The notes below the pieces were generated by a model. That model did no database searches. It saw nothing but the letters and a program-made list of their open reading frames with translations, and was not told the DNA's origin. Below, in pieces: positions 1 to 14,400 of a stretch of 64,000 bases of DNA (its first letter is position 1; each line of letters opens with the position of its first letter). The DNA lies in assembly GCA_963402885.1 (NCBI GenBank), contig OY727094.1, positions 26,538,501 through 26,602,500 of the forward strand, in the 5' to 3' direction. Made by a program: the position numbers and the translations under genes. This DNA is from Antedon bifida (taxonomy: Eukaryota; Echinodermata; Crinoidea; Comatulida; Antedonidae).

Positions 1-1110
1 TAGACTACCTACATTGTAATTACAACCTAGACTAACATTATAATTACATCCTAGACTACCTACCTTATAATTACATCCTAGACTAACATAATTACGTCCT
101 AGACTACCTACATTATAATTACATCCTAGACTACCTACATTGTAATTACAACCTAGACTAACATTATAATTACATCCTAGACTAACATAAATACATCCTA
201 GACTACTTACCTTATAATTACAACCTAGACTAACATAATTACGTCCTAGACTACCTACATTGTAATTACAACCTAGACTAACATTATAATTACAACCTAG
301 ACTAACATAATTACATCCTAGTCTACCTACATTGTAATTACAACCTAGACTAACATTATAATTACATCCTAGACTAACATAATTACATCCTAGTCTACCT
401 ACATTGTAATTACAACCTAGACTAACATTATAATTACATCCTAGACTAACATAAATACATCCTAGACTACTTACCTTATAATTACAACCTAGACTAACAT
501 AATTACGTCCTAGACTACCTACATTATAATTACAACCTAGACTAACATAATTACATCCTAGTCTACCTACATTGTAATTACAACCTAGACTAACATTATA
601 ATTACATCCTAGACTAACATAATTACATCCTAGACTACTTACCTTATAATTACAACCTAGACTAACATAATTACGTCCTAGACTACCTACATTATAATTA
701 CAACCTAGACTAACATAATTACGTCCTAGACTACCTACATTGTAATTACAACCTAGACTAACATAATTACATCCTAGTCTACCTACATTGTAATTACAAC
801 CTATACGAACATAATAATTACATCCTAGACTAACATAAATACATCCTAGACTACCTACCTTATAATTACAACCTAGACTAACATAAATACATCCTAGACT
901 ACCTACATTGTAATTACAACCTAGACTAACATTATAATTACAACCTAGACCAACATTATATTTATATCCTAGACTTATATATTATAATTACATTCTAAAC
1001 TAACTTTATAATTACATCTTAGATAACATTATAATTACATCTTAGACTAACATTTTAATTACATGTTAGACTAAAATTATAATTACATCCTAGTATAAAA
1101 TAATTAAAAC
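1..1110. repeat. Minisatellite of 21-27 bp TAGACTA-type units
   Basis: Continuous tandem repetition from the first base of the window. Units begin TAGACTAAC or TAGACTACC and end in TAATTACATCC, TAATTACAACC or TAATTACGTCC. Lengths near 21, 24 and 27 bp alternate, so the array has a higher-order mixture of unit types. It is regular to about 960 and decays to about 1110. It runs off the left edge, so its full length is unknown. No reading frame stays open across it. Confidence 0.95.
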
Positions 1111-1231
1111 CTAGGCTGCATTCTAGTTACTGTACATTCTTGTCTCCTGAAGTAATTACATCCCAGGCTCCCGAAGTACACGTTTCCTTAACATATTGAT
1201 GATAATTTTGTTTTGCTTGCAATTACTACAG

Positions 1232-2713
1232 AACCTGTCTAAACCACCTGACAAAAACATTCAAGTTCAAATCATCAATGGTATTGATCCCACAGTGTAA
1301 GTTTAATTCTCTAAACTAAATAGTCTGAAACAATGATACAAACAATATGAACTGTATTTATATATTACAATTGCAGATTTATTTATCATTCAATAATCCT
1401 CTTCTGTTTATTTTGTCTTTTTATTATTGAAATCAAAGTGGTTTTTTTCTACTAAAGTGATTAACTTTATTAAAGCTGCAAATGGCCTATTAAAAAATCT
1501 GATTTTACTAATCTTCATTTTCCGTGTTTTTGGGGAACAATACATCTTTAATACTAGAGTTCTTATATACCAATTTTCTACACTTTTTAATTGAAACTCA
1601 TTTGTGTTCATGAAGTGTTCAAAACATTGCTACAGCTACCTGTTTGCCATATATGATCTTACCAACTTCTTATCAATGCCCTGCTCCTCTATTTATCTGT
1701 TTACACTTTCTTTTTAAAGAATTTCAAGGGCATATTCAAAATAACATAGAGAAAGCATCGATCTGGTTGTAGCTTTACGTAAATCTAAGTTTACTGAGCA
1801 GGTTTAGGTGATGTCCCATTTTGCAGTTTCATATTGGTGTTGTGGATAACTTTTAAAGATGTATTGTCCCCCTGAAAAATGTTTTTGTTGAATATTTTAT
1901 TTCAATGTCACATAATAGTTATTCACTCCACAAAAAATTGGGTCTGAAAAAAATTTATTTACCTGAGAAAAATGTAATTTAAAGCAAAAAATGGTCAAAT
2001 TGTCTGGAAGACAATGAGTTTTTGGGTAATTTAACTGTTTATTTTGTCTTTTTATAGGTGAAATAATTTTTTTCCCCCGTTTTTTTTCTTATGGAAGTGA
2101 ACAACTTCATTAAAACTGCAAAATGGCCTATTCAAAGTCCGATTTTAAAAATCTTTATTTTTCATGATTTTGGGGGACAATACATCTTTAAAAACAAGTG
2201 TAGTTTAAACCATAAAATGGTAAAATTGGCTGTCACCCAATTGGGATTTGATTGAATTTAACTGTTTATTTTGTCTTTTTATTATTGAAAACTAAGTTTT
2301 TTTTCTACTAAAGTGATTAACTTTATTAAAGCTGCAAAATGGCATATTCAAAAATCAGATTTTATTAATCTTCATTTTCTGTGTTTTTGGGGAACAATAC
2401 ATCTTTAATACTAGAGTTCTTATACACCAATTTTCTACACTTTTTAAATGAAACTTTTACACTGCTCATACTGTAAACATTACCCCTGTTTAAATTATTT
2501 CAAAGGTTCTCACACTTCCTATTTTTAATTTTCTTCGACAGTGAACCTATGGTGTTAGTAACAAATGAATGCAAACAACTCATTTGTGATCATGAAGTGT
2601 TCAAAACATTGTCACTAGGTGTCGATGCATTCAGAAGCTTATTTCCAATCGAGTGCAACATAACAGCAGACCAGCAGAACAAAGTAACAACAATCAGCAT
2701 CGTTCGTCATTAA
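1232..2713 (+). CDS. 3' end of an unrecognised gene (last two exons)
   Basis: Two exons join in frame. Exon 1232-1296 follows the acceptor TTACTACAG and ends before the donor GTAAGT. Exon 2542-2713 follows CTTCGACAG and ends at TAA (2711-2713). The phase-2 junction completes a Val codon. The joined C-terminus of 78 residues begins NLSKPPDKNIQVQ and ends TTISIVRH; it has no signal peptide, membrane segment or motif I can name. Upstream exons must lie left of the window or beyond the minisatellite. The intron holds a TTAA-flanked MITE and a duplicated scrap of the last exon. I do not recognise the family. The splice logic is the main support. Confidence 0.6.
1405..2460. repeat. Direct duplication of a MITE end, flank and a scrap of the last exon
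   Basis: Bases about 1405-1600 and 2264-2456 are near-identical. Both carry the right end of the TTAA-family MITE (ACAATACATCTTTAA) followed by the same flank, TACTAGAGTTCTTATA. Just after the first copy (about 1600-1627), a 30-bp piece matches coding sequence of the last exon at about 2575-2607 (CATGAAGTGTTCAAAACATT). Part of the gene's 3' end was therefore duplicated into its own last intron. Confidence 0.8.
1857..2187. mobile_element. TTAA-flanked MITE, copy 1
   Basis: Terminal inverted repeats start AGATGTATTGTCCCCCTGAA and end in the complement, TTGGGGGACAATACATCT. The element is flanked on both sides by TTAA (1853-1856 and 2188-2191), the target duplication typical of piggyBac and Kolobok transposases. 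About 331 bp, no open reading frame, so non-autonomous. Confidence 0.85.
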
Positions 2714-5445
2714 GTTTCGGTGGATTGCTTTTCCGTTATGGGCAACAACAAGAGCACAATACCTTATAGGAACGTGTATCCACTAAAACACTGGGAATGT
2801 TGTAATCAATTTAAGTTGTCTTGTGTTGCTCAACTGCTTTTAAATTATAGAATATATATCTTTTCATACTAAATCATGAACAAATTGCATAGTTTTTGTA
2901 TTTTATTAAAAATGCAAGAAATAACATAGAACCTTTCATTATTTTTACAAAAGATTTATATCAATATTGACTCAGTATTTAAAAATGTATGTTTAGCATA
3001 GTAGGAAACATACAGGCAGATCCAAGGGTGGGGAGAGGCAGCCAAATACAGGACATTTCAGTCCAGCATTAGCTAGATACGGTTTTTATCATATTAGTTA
3101 CGTTTGATATGGGTCGCATTTTATTTTGGTCGCGCTAATTTGTATGGGGTTCACTAGATGCACATGATCGCTGTTTCTAGGTGCTTGTAATGAAAACGCT
3201 CATTATGTTTGTTTTTTGTTTGTTTTTTGTACAGTTTATGTTTTAAAAAAAAGATGCTAAAAATTGCCATGTTTTTTGTTGAATTAAATTATCCTGCCAG
3301 TCTAGCTCTGTAATTAGTTTTATTGTAAACAACTTAATGTATTCTGGTGATATTGCCATGATTACAAAATGCAGTTTTGCCATTTCATATACCACAGGAT
3401 AGTGCAAACCATTAGAGATAGTATTAATTACTATTAATTATTTTACTATAATATAAACAATTATTGAAGCAAATTTAAAAACATTTTTATTGGATGAGAA
3501 ATGTTATAAAATATTATATTTTTAAAATTAAGCTATCCTGCCAGTCTAGCTCTGTAATTAGTTTTAGTAGTTTTATTGTACAGTAGTTTGTACTTGATGT
3601 ATTCTGGTGATGTTGCCATGTTTACAAAATGCAGTTTTGCCATTTCATACACCACAGGATTTTACTATAATATGAATAATATAATTATTGAAGCAAATTT
3701 TGTCACTTTGTCATGGAATTTATTTTCCGTCGTTTGCCTTTGTAAATAACTGTAAATCTGAACTTTTAAAAATAGAAATACATCAAAAAGGCTAAGAAGA
3801 TATTGCATAATGTAATACAGTAGTAAATAAAGTGTAATCAGCATGAAATGAATGAATTTGTCTATTGGTTTATTGGTCTTATTGTTTGTACACCACTGCA
3901 CACTACTACACTATCTTTGACCACAATTAGAACATTACAAAATATAGACAAATGAATTGTTGAAGCAAGTAACTGTATCAATTCATAAAGTACCATCAAC
4001 ACTTGACTCTTGTAACAATTGAATTATAATGTCCCATTTGACGTTCCATAAGACTAATTTTAATGGTTGGTGGCGCTGTTAGTGGAGAAAAGAAAAGGAA
4101 AAAGAACATTCGATTCTGAGCAACAAAGCCAGAAAATATCCTATAAAATATTTTAATTTATATCTAATTCGCTTGCTTTTTAAAGAATTGTTCCAGGTAA
4201 ATTCTGTTTTAGCAATACATTAGTCTATAGCTAGATTTAGTGTTGTCGAATAAGCTATCGGCTAGGGAGGGCTAGGCCTAGCTTATTAATATTTAATTAA
4301 CTACGAGAAGAGTGATTTTCCGGTAGGGCTAGCTCCCGAGGCCTAGTACGGTAGTATCTCTATGCTAGGTAGGCTAGGCCTAGACCAATTATGCTTAAGA
4401 GGCCTACATTTGTTGGTGGTGTGTCCTAGCCTAATGACACCACCACTACTAAATTGTTAGGTGTTTTTGTGGACCTTTTTGTGCCACCACCCTGCCTGAC
4501 ACTTCTAGTAATTAATGCTAGGCTAGCCTAGTTTTGGTAGTGTAGGCTAAAAACAAATACAATCATCAATACTTTTATAACATTTTTGATACTGATAGTA
4601 CAAAAATTGCAATGAATTGATAAGTTGAATTTAAAAGGTAGGCCTATGTAGCATAAATATAAATACATAGCCAGTGTCGTTTACATTTACACAAACACAG
4701 GAAGCCAAATTGAATTGCGGCCAGAGTGCATAAAATAGCTCCAAACTGACACAGCGACCAGGGAATATTTAAATTTATTTTGTTCATAATAAGAGGTTAC
4801 TAATATTGTTTTATAGTCTTTCTTTTGACTAGATTACATTTGCAGTAATTTACTGTACAATATGTTTTTAAAATGATTCCAGTTACAAATGGTTTAAAAA
4901 AAAGTAAATTAAAAGAAAAGCACTGTATTAAAAAAAACAATCCTGTACTACAGTATCTAGGCAGTATCTAAAAGCAGTACTCCATCCAGTTGATTTTATC
5001 GTTACTGATTTGAAACGCAATCAACTCATGATTTCATCTGTCACAGCAGAGGCTCGGACGACATGGTTCACTACAGTACATTTTGAATAATTATTAATGA
5101 AAGGTATTATAGATGTTAGGTACTGTACTGTATACTGACTAAATAGCACTGATCAATACATACTGTAAGTGTACGAAGAAGAGTTTAAAAAATTGTTGTG
5201 TTTCTTTTTAAAATTTAAGTGATCAAATTGTGAATAATCTATATAATAGTTAATACAGTATTATTTTTATTGTATTTTTTTAAAAAGTCATCATAATACT
5301 ATATTAATACTACTGTATGGTTATTATTATTATGTTGATTGAATAAGGTTCCCAAGAAGTTATCTTGTTCTAAACTTATTAAGATATTTAGTGAATTAAT
5401 AATAATTAAGAATTAAATTATTTATTCAACAGATTTTACTGAATC
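2714..5445. other. Intergenic stretch; possible noncoding first exon of the caspase gene
   Basis: No coding signal is visible. It contains the duplicated block at 3282-3662. A stretch from about 4040 ends at 4196 in TTGTTCCAG followed by GTAAAT, a plausible donor, so it may be a 5' untranslated exon of the caspase gene downstream; this is a guess from the splice motif. The 4240-4560 region is unusually rich in TAGGCCTA and GCTAGG words. Confidence 0.35.
3282..3662. repeat. Two-copy direct repeat, about 240-bp period
   Basis: Bases 3290-3400 and 3535-3660 are near-identical from ATCCTGCCAGTCTAGCTCTG to CATTTCATATACCACAGGAT. They differ by a small insertion (TAGTAGTTTTATT) and a few substitutions. 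No gene or transposon end is recognised in it. Confidence 0.85.
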
Positions 5446-8400
5446 ATGGAAGCTGCACACAAGAAGATTCTTCAAAAGAATCGTATAATATTAGTTAACG
5501 ATATGCCCATTGAAGTCTTGACTGAATTAGTGGCGAGACAAATTTTTAGTCCAGATGATGATGAAAAATACCGGGTATGTAGGGTTGTCATAACCCAATA
5601 ATAATACAAAAGATACAGGTTCTTTTATTGAAATGTGATACTGGTTACTCTTGTAATGAAACTAAACATACAGTAGGCTCTACTGTATTACAAAAATTGC
5701 CACTTTTTAACTTTGCTATAATCTTTACAATTGGAAAAATGAGAAAAATTGATTGTATAAAAAACATATTAATCTGGATACTACAGTAGGCATAGCATGT
5801 TTATTATGTTTTCAAAATATTTAAATATATAAAATAATTACAGTAAATGTAAAATATAGTTTTATTATAAGAAAAACAGAAATCATCCGTAGTCAAATTT
5901 TTCTCATAATTTTTTTTTATAGGGAAAGAATGGAACAACTGATCGAAATACAGCAATCTTAAATAATATTATTCGTAAAGGGCCAAAGGCATTCCGTGCA
6001 CTAGCTGAGTCGTTATTTGCTGCAGAGGCGTACCATTTAGCTACAATTTTAATACCAGACCTTACTGAAGATACATTGTACGATTTAAGCTATTATGAAT
6101 TTGAAAATGATACCAAAGCACCTACGCAACCAAGTTGTGGAGACAAGCTACCTGTGCAGCAGAGTGTTGCAGAAGGCAGTGGAGATTTTAATCCCACACG
6201 CAAGTTTCCAACACAAGTCACAGAGGGTAATATAGATGATAATAATAACATTGATTGATAATAATGATAGATAACACCGTCTCAAAGTGCAACTGGACTA
6301 AATGCCAAAGACCACATCTTTTATCTCCATCTTATAGCTAAAAGGTTCAATTTGTGTTGAGCTGCCCCAAACAGCGCTCATTTGTCTACTGCGACAGCAC
6401 CACTACATTAGGGTAACCCCTTACTTCCTAAAGATGCACTGTGTTCTTGAGCCACAGGTGTACACTGGACCTGCATTTATAAATCATCCTATATACACTA
6501 TCAAACTTTATGTTACAAAAACAGGTGATGTGCCCATATATGGGCATATCACTACCACATTTGGGAACATCACTTGTTTGTATAGTGTAGACAGAGCTGT
6601 ACATTCAAGACCATGGTCAAGGAGAGAATGTTCCAATCTATATATAAATTTACGTAAAGTAAATCGCGCGTTATTTCTAGAATGTTTACTCGATGGTATA
6701 TAAAGTTGGTTAGAATCTCGGTACTGATTTTAACCACCTGATGTAACCCTGTTTACTAATTAAATTTAGTTAGATAATCAGTTATTGACAATTAAAACAA
6801 ATTTAGGTTCAACGATTTGCCCCAAATAGGGGTGTTTTCCGATCTTGGTATACACTGTCTAATGGATTTTCTTCTTGAAAAATACCTGCACACAATAATA
6901 CCAGGATGCTTCGCATTTTCCTATCTCCTCCTACGATAATTGTTTTTAATAGCTGAAAACCGGTTGAACAGCTCAAGTACAGTATCATAATGTTAAAGTC
7001 AGTCCGATTTTCTTTAAAAAAATTTTGATAGAGTTAATATACATTTATACAAATGTATTGATTTGCGATGAATGGAACATTCCAATCTCTCAGACTCATA
7101 GTTTGTAGGTAAATTTATGAGCCCTTGGTTTAACACAAGTAGGTAAATTTATGGGCCCTTGGAGAATAAACTTAAAACTGAGATATTGCAATACTTTGAC
7201 AATATTGTAAATACGTATTAACCATTTTTTGTCGCCATTTGAATCGAAATTTTCTTACTGTGAATGTGGTTACCGTTGATATATAAACACATATACAAAG
7301 AACATTTATTACTGTGACTGTGGGTAGGCTCTACTGCTGGCTATATAAACACATAATAAAATATACAAATAAAAACTGTATTACTGACAGTTGCTTCTCA
7401 AAGTTTGTATTATTTATTAATAATGATAAAAAATATAAACGTTGTAGTGGTGTATCGTTACATGTACTTTACTATTTCAATCGACTATAACAGGGACAGT
7501 TTTAAAAAAGTATTAAAACATAAATGTTTTACTGCATTTAGTGGTATATTATTGATAGGCCTATAAAACATTTAAAACAATATTTCGTTACTAAGGGGAT
7601 AAAGAATATATTTAAAAATTGTTCTTCCCATCCTCTTCCCCATCCCTCAACTCTAATGTTATATACAAAACACAAATCTAGTTATAACAATTCATTTAAT
7701 TATACTAAATCATATTTTCTATAGGTTGCTTATTATACATGTCTGTAAACAAAAAACACTAATTTACTATTTTTTGTATTACATTTTTCCATTTCTCTTT
7801 ACCCTATATTTAGCTTGGCCACAGAAAACTGCAGAAGAAGTTCTACAAATGAAAATGAATAAAGGAAATTATACAAGTGAAATGACCGATAGTCCACAGG
7901 TAGTGTATGTGTATTAGCTGCGTTCACACTATTCTTAGATTTGGTTCAGTGACATAATAGAATACAGTACATACTATGCAAAGATGCGTTCACATTAGAG
8001 TGTCCAACTGTGAATGCAGCACCCTCAAAAGTAGTAAGTAGAGTAAAAGTGTGAAAACAATCAAATGCAAATCAAGGAAAAGGAAAGTAAATCTTCTATA
8101 AATTAATATCATTAAATTGAAAGCATAGAAATTCTAATATAAATTGATGCAAACAAAAGGTAATCTACAGTATGTAGCCGAGATTTTGTTGGAGCACAAT
8201 GGAACTGAATGATGTTTTAAACAACCCTACATTGTCAGATATTCACTTGCAGGCTCATTTACAACAGCCTTGTTTGCTGTCCTTGCTATTCTCTCTTTTA
8301 CCATCTTTATTAAGAAATAATAATAATAATATCCTGGATTTATATAGCGCCTAATGTTGTGAAACCTCTAAGCGCTGAACATTATTACCCCAGTTATTTT

Positions 8401-11400
8401 TTCCTGATCAAACACATAATCAGTGCAAATTTGTGTCTTGATCTAACCGAGTTCCCATTTATACACCTGGGTGGAGAGAGGCAAACGTAAGTAAAGTATC
8501 TTGTCTAAGGATACAAGCAATGCGGCGAGATTTGGATTCGAACCTCGATCTTAGGATCAGTAGTCGACCTTCCAAAACACTGCGCCACACGCCCTAAAAA
8601 GCTGCTCTAATTATTATTATCTATAAATGTGAAGATTCCAATACGACTACTACTGAGTAATTTTGTTAATGTATTTTTTTTCTCATCAGAACTACACAAT
8701 CAAATCGAAGCCTAGAGGGAAAGCGCTGATAGTCAACAATCGTAATTTCCGATCGATGCCGTTGCGAAAAGGAACCGATGTGGATGCTGGACAGCTTGAA
8801 AGTTTGTTTAGTCAATTAGGATTCGAGGTTGAAAATCTTACAAATTTAACATATAGTGTGAGTATTAACGGCCATATTGGTTGAAACACCGGTTCTTGTT
8901 AGATCACCAAAATTAAGCAACATCGTGTCGCATGCTGTATAGTTTGGATATTGATGGTGTACAGATAATAACACAATCAGACTAGCATGTGTTCGAGCCT
9001 ATCTGTACCATACTGATTGTACTGTATCTTTAGGCAAAATGCTTTACTGTCATAGCCTCGTCCTTTAGATGGGACGTAAAACCATTGGTCCAGTGTACAT
9101 GTTAAAGAACTTTCTACACTATTCGAAAATAGTAGGGGATTGTCTCCCGATCTCTTCTGGCTGCTGTGGGACCGTAGAGGGCCTGATTTCAAATGTTCTA
9201 AGTTTCCAGTTAAGCTTGAAGACAACAATAAATACCTTTACCTATTCACTTTAATTTATTTGAAATATTTATAATTTGAAATTAGCACCAAAATGAAAAT
9301 TGGTTTGTCCTGAATTATATTTTGACCACTTGAAATATACAAACTATCTGAATGAATTAAAGAAGGGAAACCAAATATGGTTTAAGCCAAGGAAGTCATT
9401 CTAAAAAAGCCTACTTTGGTGCAATTTTGCTGGATTATTCTTCTATTTCCAGTAATGCACATCGACACCAATTACCACCGCTACATAGAAACCCCCAAAC
9501 ACTACCACCTTGCTTCCCACCTCATACAGCACCCATAATTTGTAAACTTGAAATACATACTCTCACTGGGTGCTAGGTACAGGTATGACAACTGGACAAA
9601 AAATGATTTAGAATTCAAGTACAATGTATGTTTATATTGAACTGTTATTATAAATCAATTGTGTGGTTCCTGAAAATCATGAATTATGCATTAATTACCG
9701 GTACACTATACAGTACAAATTCATTTATCATGCATTATGTATTTAATTATAATAATACATCATACATTATGCATTAATAATGCACTATGCAATTCATATG
9801 CATTATGATAATCCACACTTTTGCCAATGCACAGTTAAACATCCTAAACTAATTTCAATTTAGACTTAAATAGAAAACTTGATTTTTAAATTCAAATTTC
9901 ATATTTTTTAGGACTTTTATAAAAAATTGAAGCATTACAGCGCAATGAATCATTCCCGCTATGATTGCTTCATCATTGCCGTGCTCACTCATGGTGTGAA
10001 TGGTGCCTTGTACAGTGTGGACGAACGGCTCATCAAAGTAGATGATATTCAAAATTGTTTTACTGGAGACAGTTGCCCAACTCTGACTGGTAAACCAAAG
10101 CTTTTTTTCATCCAAGCCTGCCGTGGAGGTGAGTGGATGATGTGATAAAACACACACACAAGACTATCAGCATAGTCAACTGTGCAGCTGTAGACGTATT
10201 CACCATTCACACTTAGGCTAAGAGAAACACTTGAATGAAGTGAATACAATTTAAGAGAAATACTTTTTATTTATTTATTTAAAAACATATTCAGACAGGA
10301 TAAAAACATATTAGAGATATTGCAACTTAAATAATATTTAAGGAAAATATCTCACAGTATTTGTGGTTGGTGAATATGGCCAGTATCATAGACCGAAACC
10401 TAACCTTTCACCCAACCTTACATGATACATGCACCCCATGTAATACACATGATATATACTGAATATGAAATATTGTTGTGGAGATAAACTATACATGTAG
10501 TTTAAAGTGTTTTTTTAGGCAAGGTCTACTTTGCATGTGTTTTTTTAGTTGACTGTGCCAATAGTAACTATTTGTTGTGGTTTCTAAGATCATGGTTGAT
10601 TGTTTGTGAAAGTCATTGTTTCCGCTTATCAACTGTACCTCTCAATTCTATAGTCTTATCGGTACCTTGGAACTGTACACAGTCAACCTAATATAAAATT
10701 TTACATTCCATGCACGGTCAACCATGCTGATAGAAAAAAATACATTATGCAGATTACATCCATAAAGCACATCAATGATTGTAATTTAAAGCGTATTTTT
10801 GAATTATATGTATTTCTATCAAACAAACTCTTAAACAATTTTTTTTTTGGTTTTTTTTGCTGTAAAATCTAACAATGTTATTGACCGCTTATGAAAACAA
10901 CTTTAGCATGCAATCAAATTTAATTTATTGTCTACACTTCGGTTATTCACACTTGTAGTTAAAAAAAAATTGTATTTTGAGAATTGTTTCTGCATAAATG
11001 TTTGCACAAAGAGATTCACCTCAGGAAAACTACTTGTGAAAAATTTAGACGGATTTGAATTTAAAATAGAGGAGAATAAATTTTGAGGTAAATTCTTGTC
11101 TCAATAAACCAACCTAAAAATAAAGAATTTATCTGAAAATTAATTCCTGACACTTGTAGTTGATAGAGACAATGGATTTACTTTGCTTCTGCTTTGATTA
11201 GATAGAAAATAAAGAGTTGTTATTCTTTATACATGCAAATTGTCTTGCTTAAAAAGTATTCTACAAAGATGTAACACTCAGTAACATTCAAAATCAACGT
11301 TTGCAATTTGTATTATCCAATTTCAAGTTATTTTAATAGAATTATAACATAAACTATAATGGTTACATGCATCACATTTCTCATGCGTAGAAATTGTCAA

Positions 11401-14400
11401 TTGCTATATAAATTCAAAGATAATGTCCTTACTGCATTGTGTGTGAACTAGTACACCAATGTAACTCCTACTCGTCGTCATCGAGAAGACTTGTTCTACA
11501 ACCAGAATCATAGTGCTAGTGAGTTTCGAACTCTTCTTTTTATCACTTTTCTCCCAAAAAGTGTAATGTTTCAAAGTAAAGCTGTCTTTTTTATTTTATT
11601 TTCTCACTGGAAATATACATTTTTTTTAAAGAAATGTTCGATCAAGGCGTCGAAGCCACGGATGGACCATCAGCAGATGAAGGCTCCTCTGTAGATCCTG
11701 ACATACATTCTCTGAACATTAACGGAGATGTTGATAATCCAGAGAACCTTGTTAATAGGATCTTGAAAAACGAATTTGATGAAACAGATGCATTTGGTAG
11801 CAAAATATCTAAGCTGCCTAGTCACAGTGACATGCTTTTAGCCTATGCAACTGTACCAGGTAAGAACACTATTTAAGCTGTCAAGTCTACACTGTCTAAG
11901 CTACTTTTAATCTATAGAATCTTGTCAAGTCACAACAACCAAGCTTTTATACAATGCAACTGTCCCAGCTTAGTTCAACCTTTAGCAAACTTAAGCTGAT
12001 AGATTTTTGACTAGACATTAGTTAGTTCTAACCCAAGTAAGAAATTGCGCAATAGTCATCAATATTGAATTTGTGCTTCCGAAGCATTTTTATATCTCAT
12101 TACAACAAGTTTATTTAGTGTCAGAAGCTTTAACGTAAATTCATTAACTCGAACTAAACGATCTGTGTCGAGTATCGGTGATCAAATCATTTAAAGTCAT
12201 TGAACTCTTAACCGACTGAGTATCACATCAGTGATTGTTGATCTTAATGAATAATAATTGTTAGTAGATATTGATATTGAAAGTAAATTATACATTTCGG
12301 AAAGAACGATTTTTGAAGTAATTATATCAACTTCAGCTCTAGCTGATTTCTTCCAACCTGCGTAAGTCCTGAACTAACACCTGGGTGTAAGGTTATGTTA
12401 TTCATAATATTATTTATTGTATTTTTATTTTGTTAGGTTATGTATCATGGCGTAATTCAGAGCGTGGTTCATGGTTTGTGCAAGCTCTTACTGAAACATT
12501 TCTACAGCATGCAAAGGAAGAGGATCTACTTTCTATGCTTACAATGGTAAGCATCATATATTTTATATATTTTCACAGATTATTTACTTAGATTGTAACT
12601 GATCTGTTGAAATCTCTTTGTCAGTATTTTAATTAATCGTACTGTAGCAAGCAAAATATGCCCAGGTTGTCAAAAGTTTAGATATTGATGAAATAATAGT
12701 AACTATAAATGAAACACACCTGGCATTTGTAGAGACACGTTTTACTTGGCATTACCAAAATAGTTTAAATATCAATTGTAACAGTAAAGGACAATCTTGA
12801 TAAAAGGTTGTAATAAATGTTGGTAATATTCGGACCTCAGAGGTTAGGGAATTGCAATCAAAAGGCCTATTAAATACATTTATAACTTATTAGTATTAAA
12901 GGAAAACTTGACCAAGGACCATATTTTTACAACGTATTAGGGATGTACACAATTTGCCAGACTTTGCCAGAAAACTCATGACATAAATTTTGCAATGCAC
13001 CTGTGATGTCACAGCAATTTATGGAGACGGCTGTACGGCGAGCGCGTTCGGCGATATCCTTAATCTCGTGATGGTTGTGAAATCATATGTACATCCCTAA
13101 TATGTTGTTAAAATATGGTCCTCGGTCAAGTTGTCCTTTAAGTAAATTATATATTGGTAATTCACAAGTAGTTCACTAGTTCCCCACCCAATCTACAATA
13201 TATTCCACACTTTTAGAATATATTTATTATTAGTATTATTAGTACAGGTATTACGAATAAGTGACCTAGCGGTTAAGATAGTGGAACCGTAATACATAGT
13301 CATAATATCAACAAGTCTTCTCGGATAAGGATTCAAGATTCAAGATTCAAGAAATTTTATTTGTCCATAAAAATGGAAATTCACTTTGCTTGGTAGATTA
13401 AAAACAACAATATTGCAACAATTTAAAACTTGCAGTATTATAACAGATTAAAAATACAAGATAAAAAGTTAAAAATACTGTTAAAAATGTAAAACTATTT
13501 AAAAATTGCATTATCGTCTTACATTAGAATTAAAAATATGAATACTATTTACAACAAAGGATTTTCTAGTTCTGCAAAGGACTATAAACTGTAGGTATGT
13601 AGTGTACACAAAATGCTCATGTGCACTTTAAAGAACCTATAGAACATCTTTCAAGACAAGTACTGTAGGTGGTTGCCCCGAAGTACTATTTCACACAGCA
13701 ACTGTCACACACAGCCACTACTTTAAAAGTAGGTCTTCTAGGCCTCCTCCTAATAATCCATTTTTTTAATGTGGAACTTACGAAGATAAAGATACCCGCG
13801 GCGGCCCAGGGCCTGTTTCAAATGTAGCTTAAAAACTTCCCAGTACAATTCCGATCTCTATAATCGCCAACCTCCAACCCCCACCTTTTTTATAGTACAG
13901 TATAATACAGTTTAACTTGAGTTTATACAGTAGATATGTAGATGCAATAATACTGTAATAAAGTAGATTAAGAAAGCAAATTTTTAACCTATGTCTACAA
14001 AAATATATTTCTTGATGTATATTTGTTTAATTTCAGACGCTAGATTTCAAAATCAGAGGTAAAATTTCCTCTGGATTATTATCTTAACAAAATAATCCAA
14101 AGTTGTTTTGCTACTAGAGAATTCTTAGTTTTTAAATTATTATTTTTTTAATCAAACTGATAGTTTGTTTTGCCATTTATGGTATGATATAACTTCGACC
14201 TGTCATTTGAGTTTATCTGTTCATCAACCTCACAGTTCTTAGATTATTTTTCTGCAAATGAGATTGTACACAGTTATATAATAATACAGTTTGCCATTTA
14301 AGATATGATTTATAAATTCTTCTTCTGAGTTTATCAACCTCACAGATGTTAGATGACTTCCCATCAATCTACTTATGACAAAATATCCTTCTATATTATC

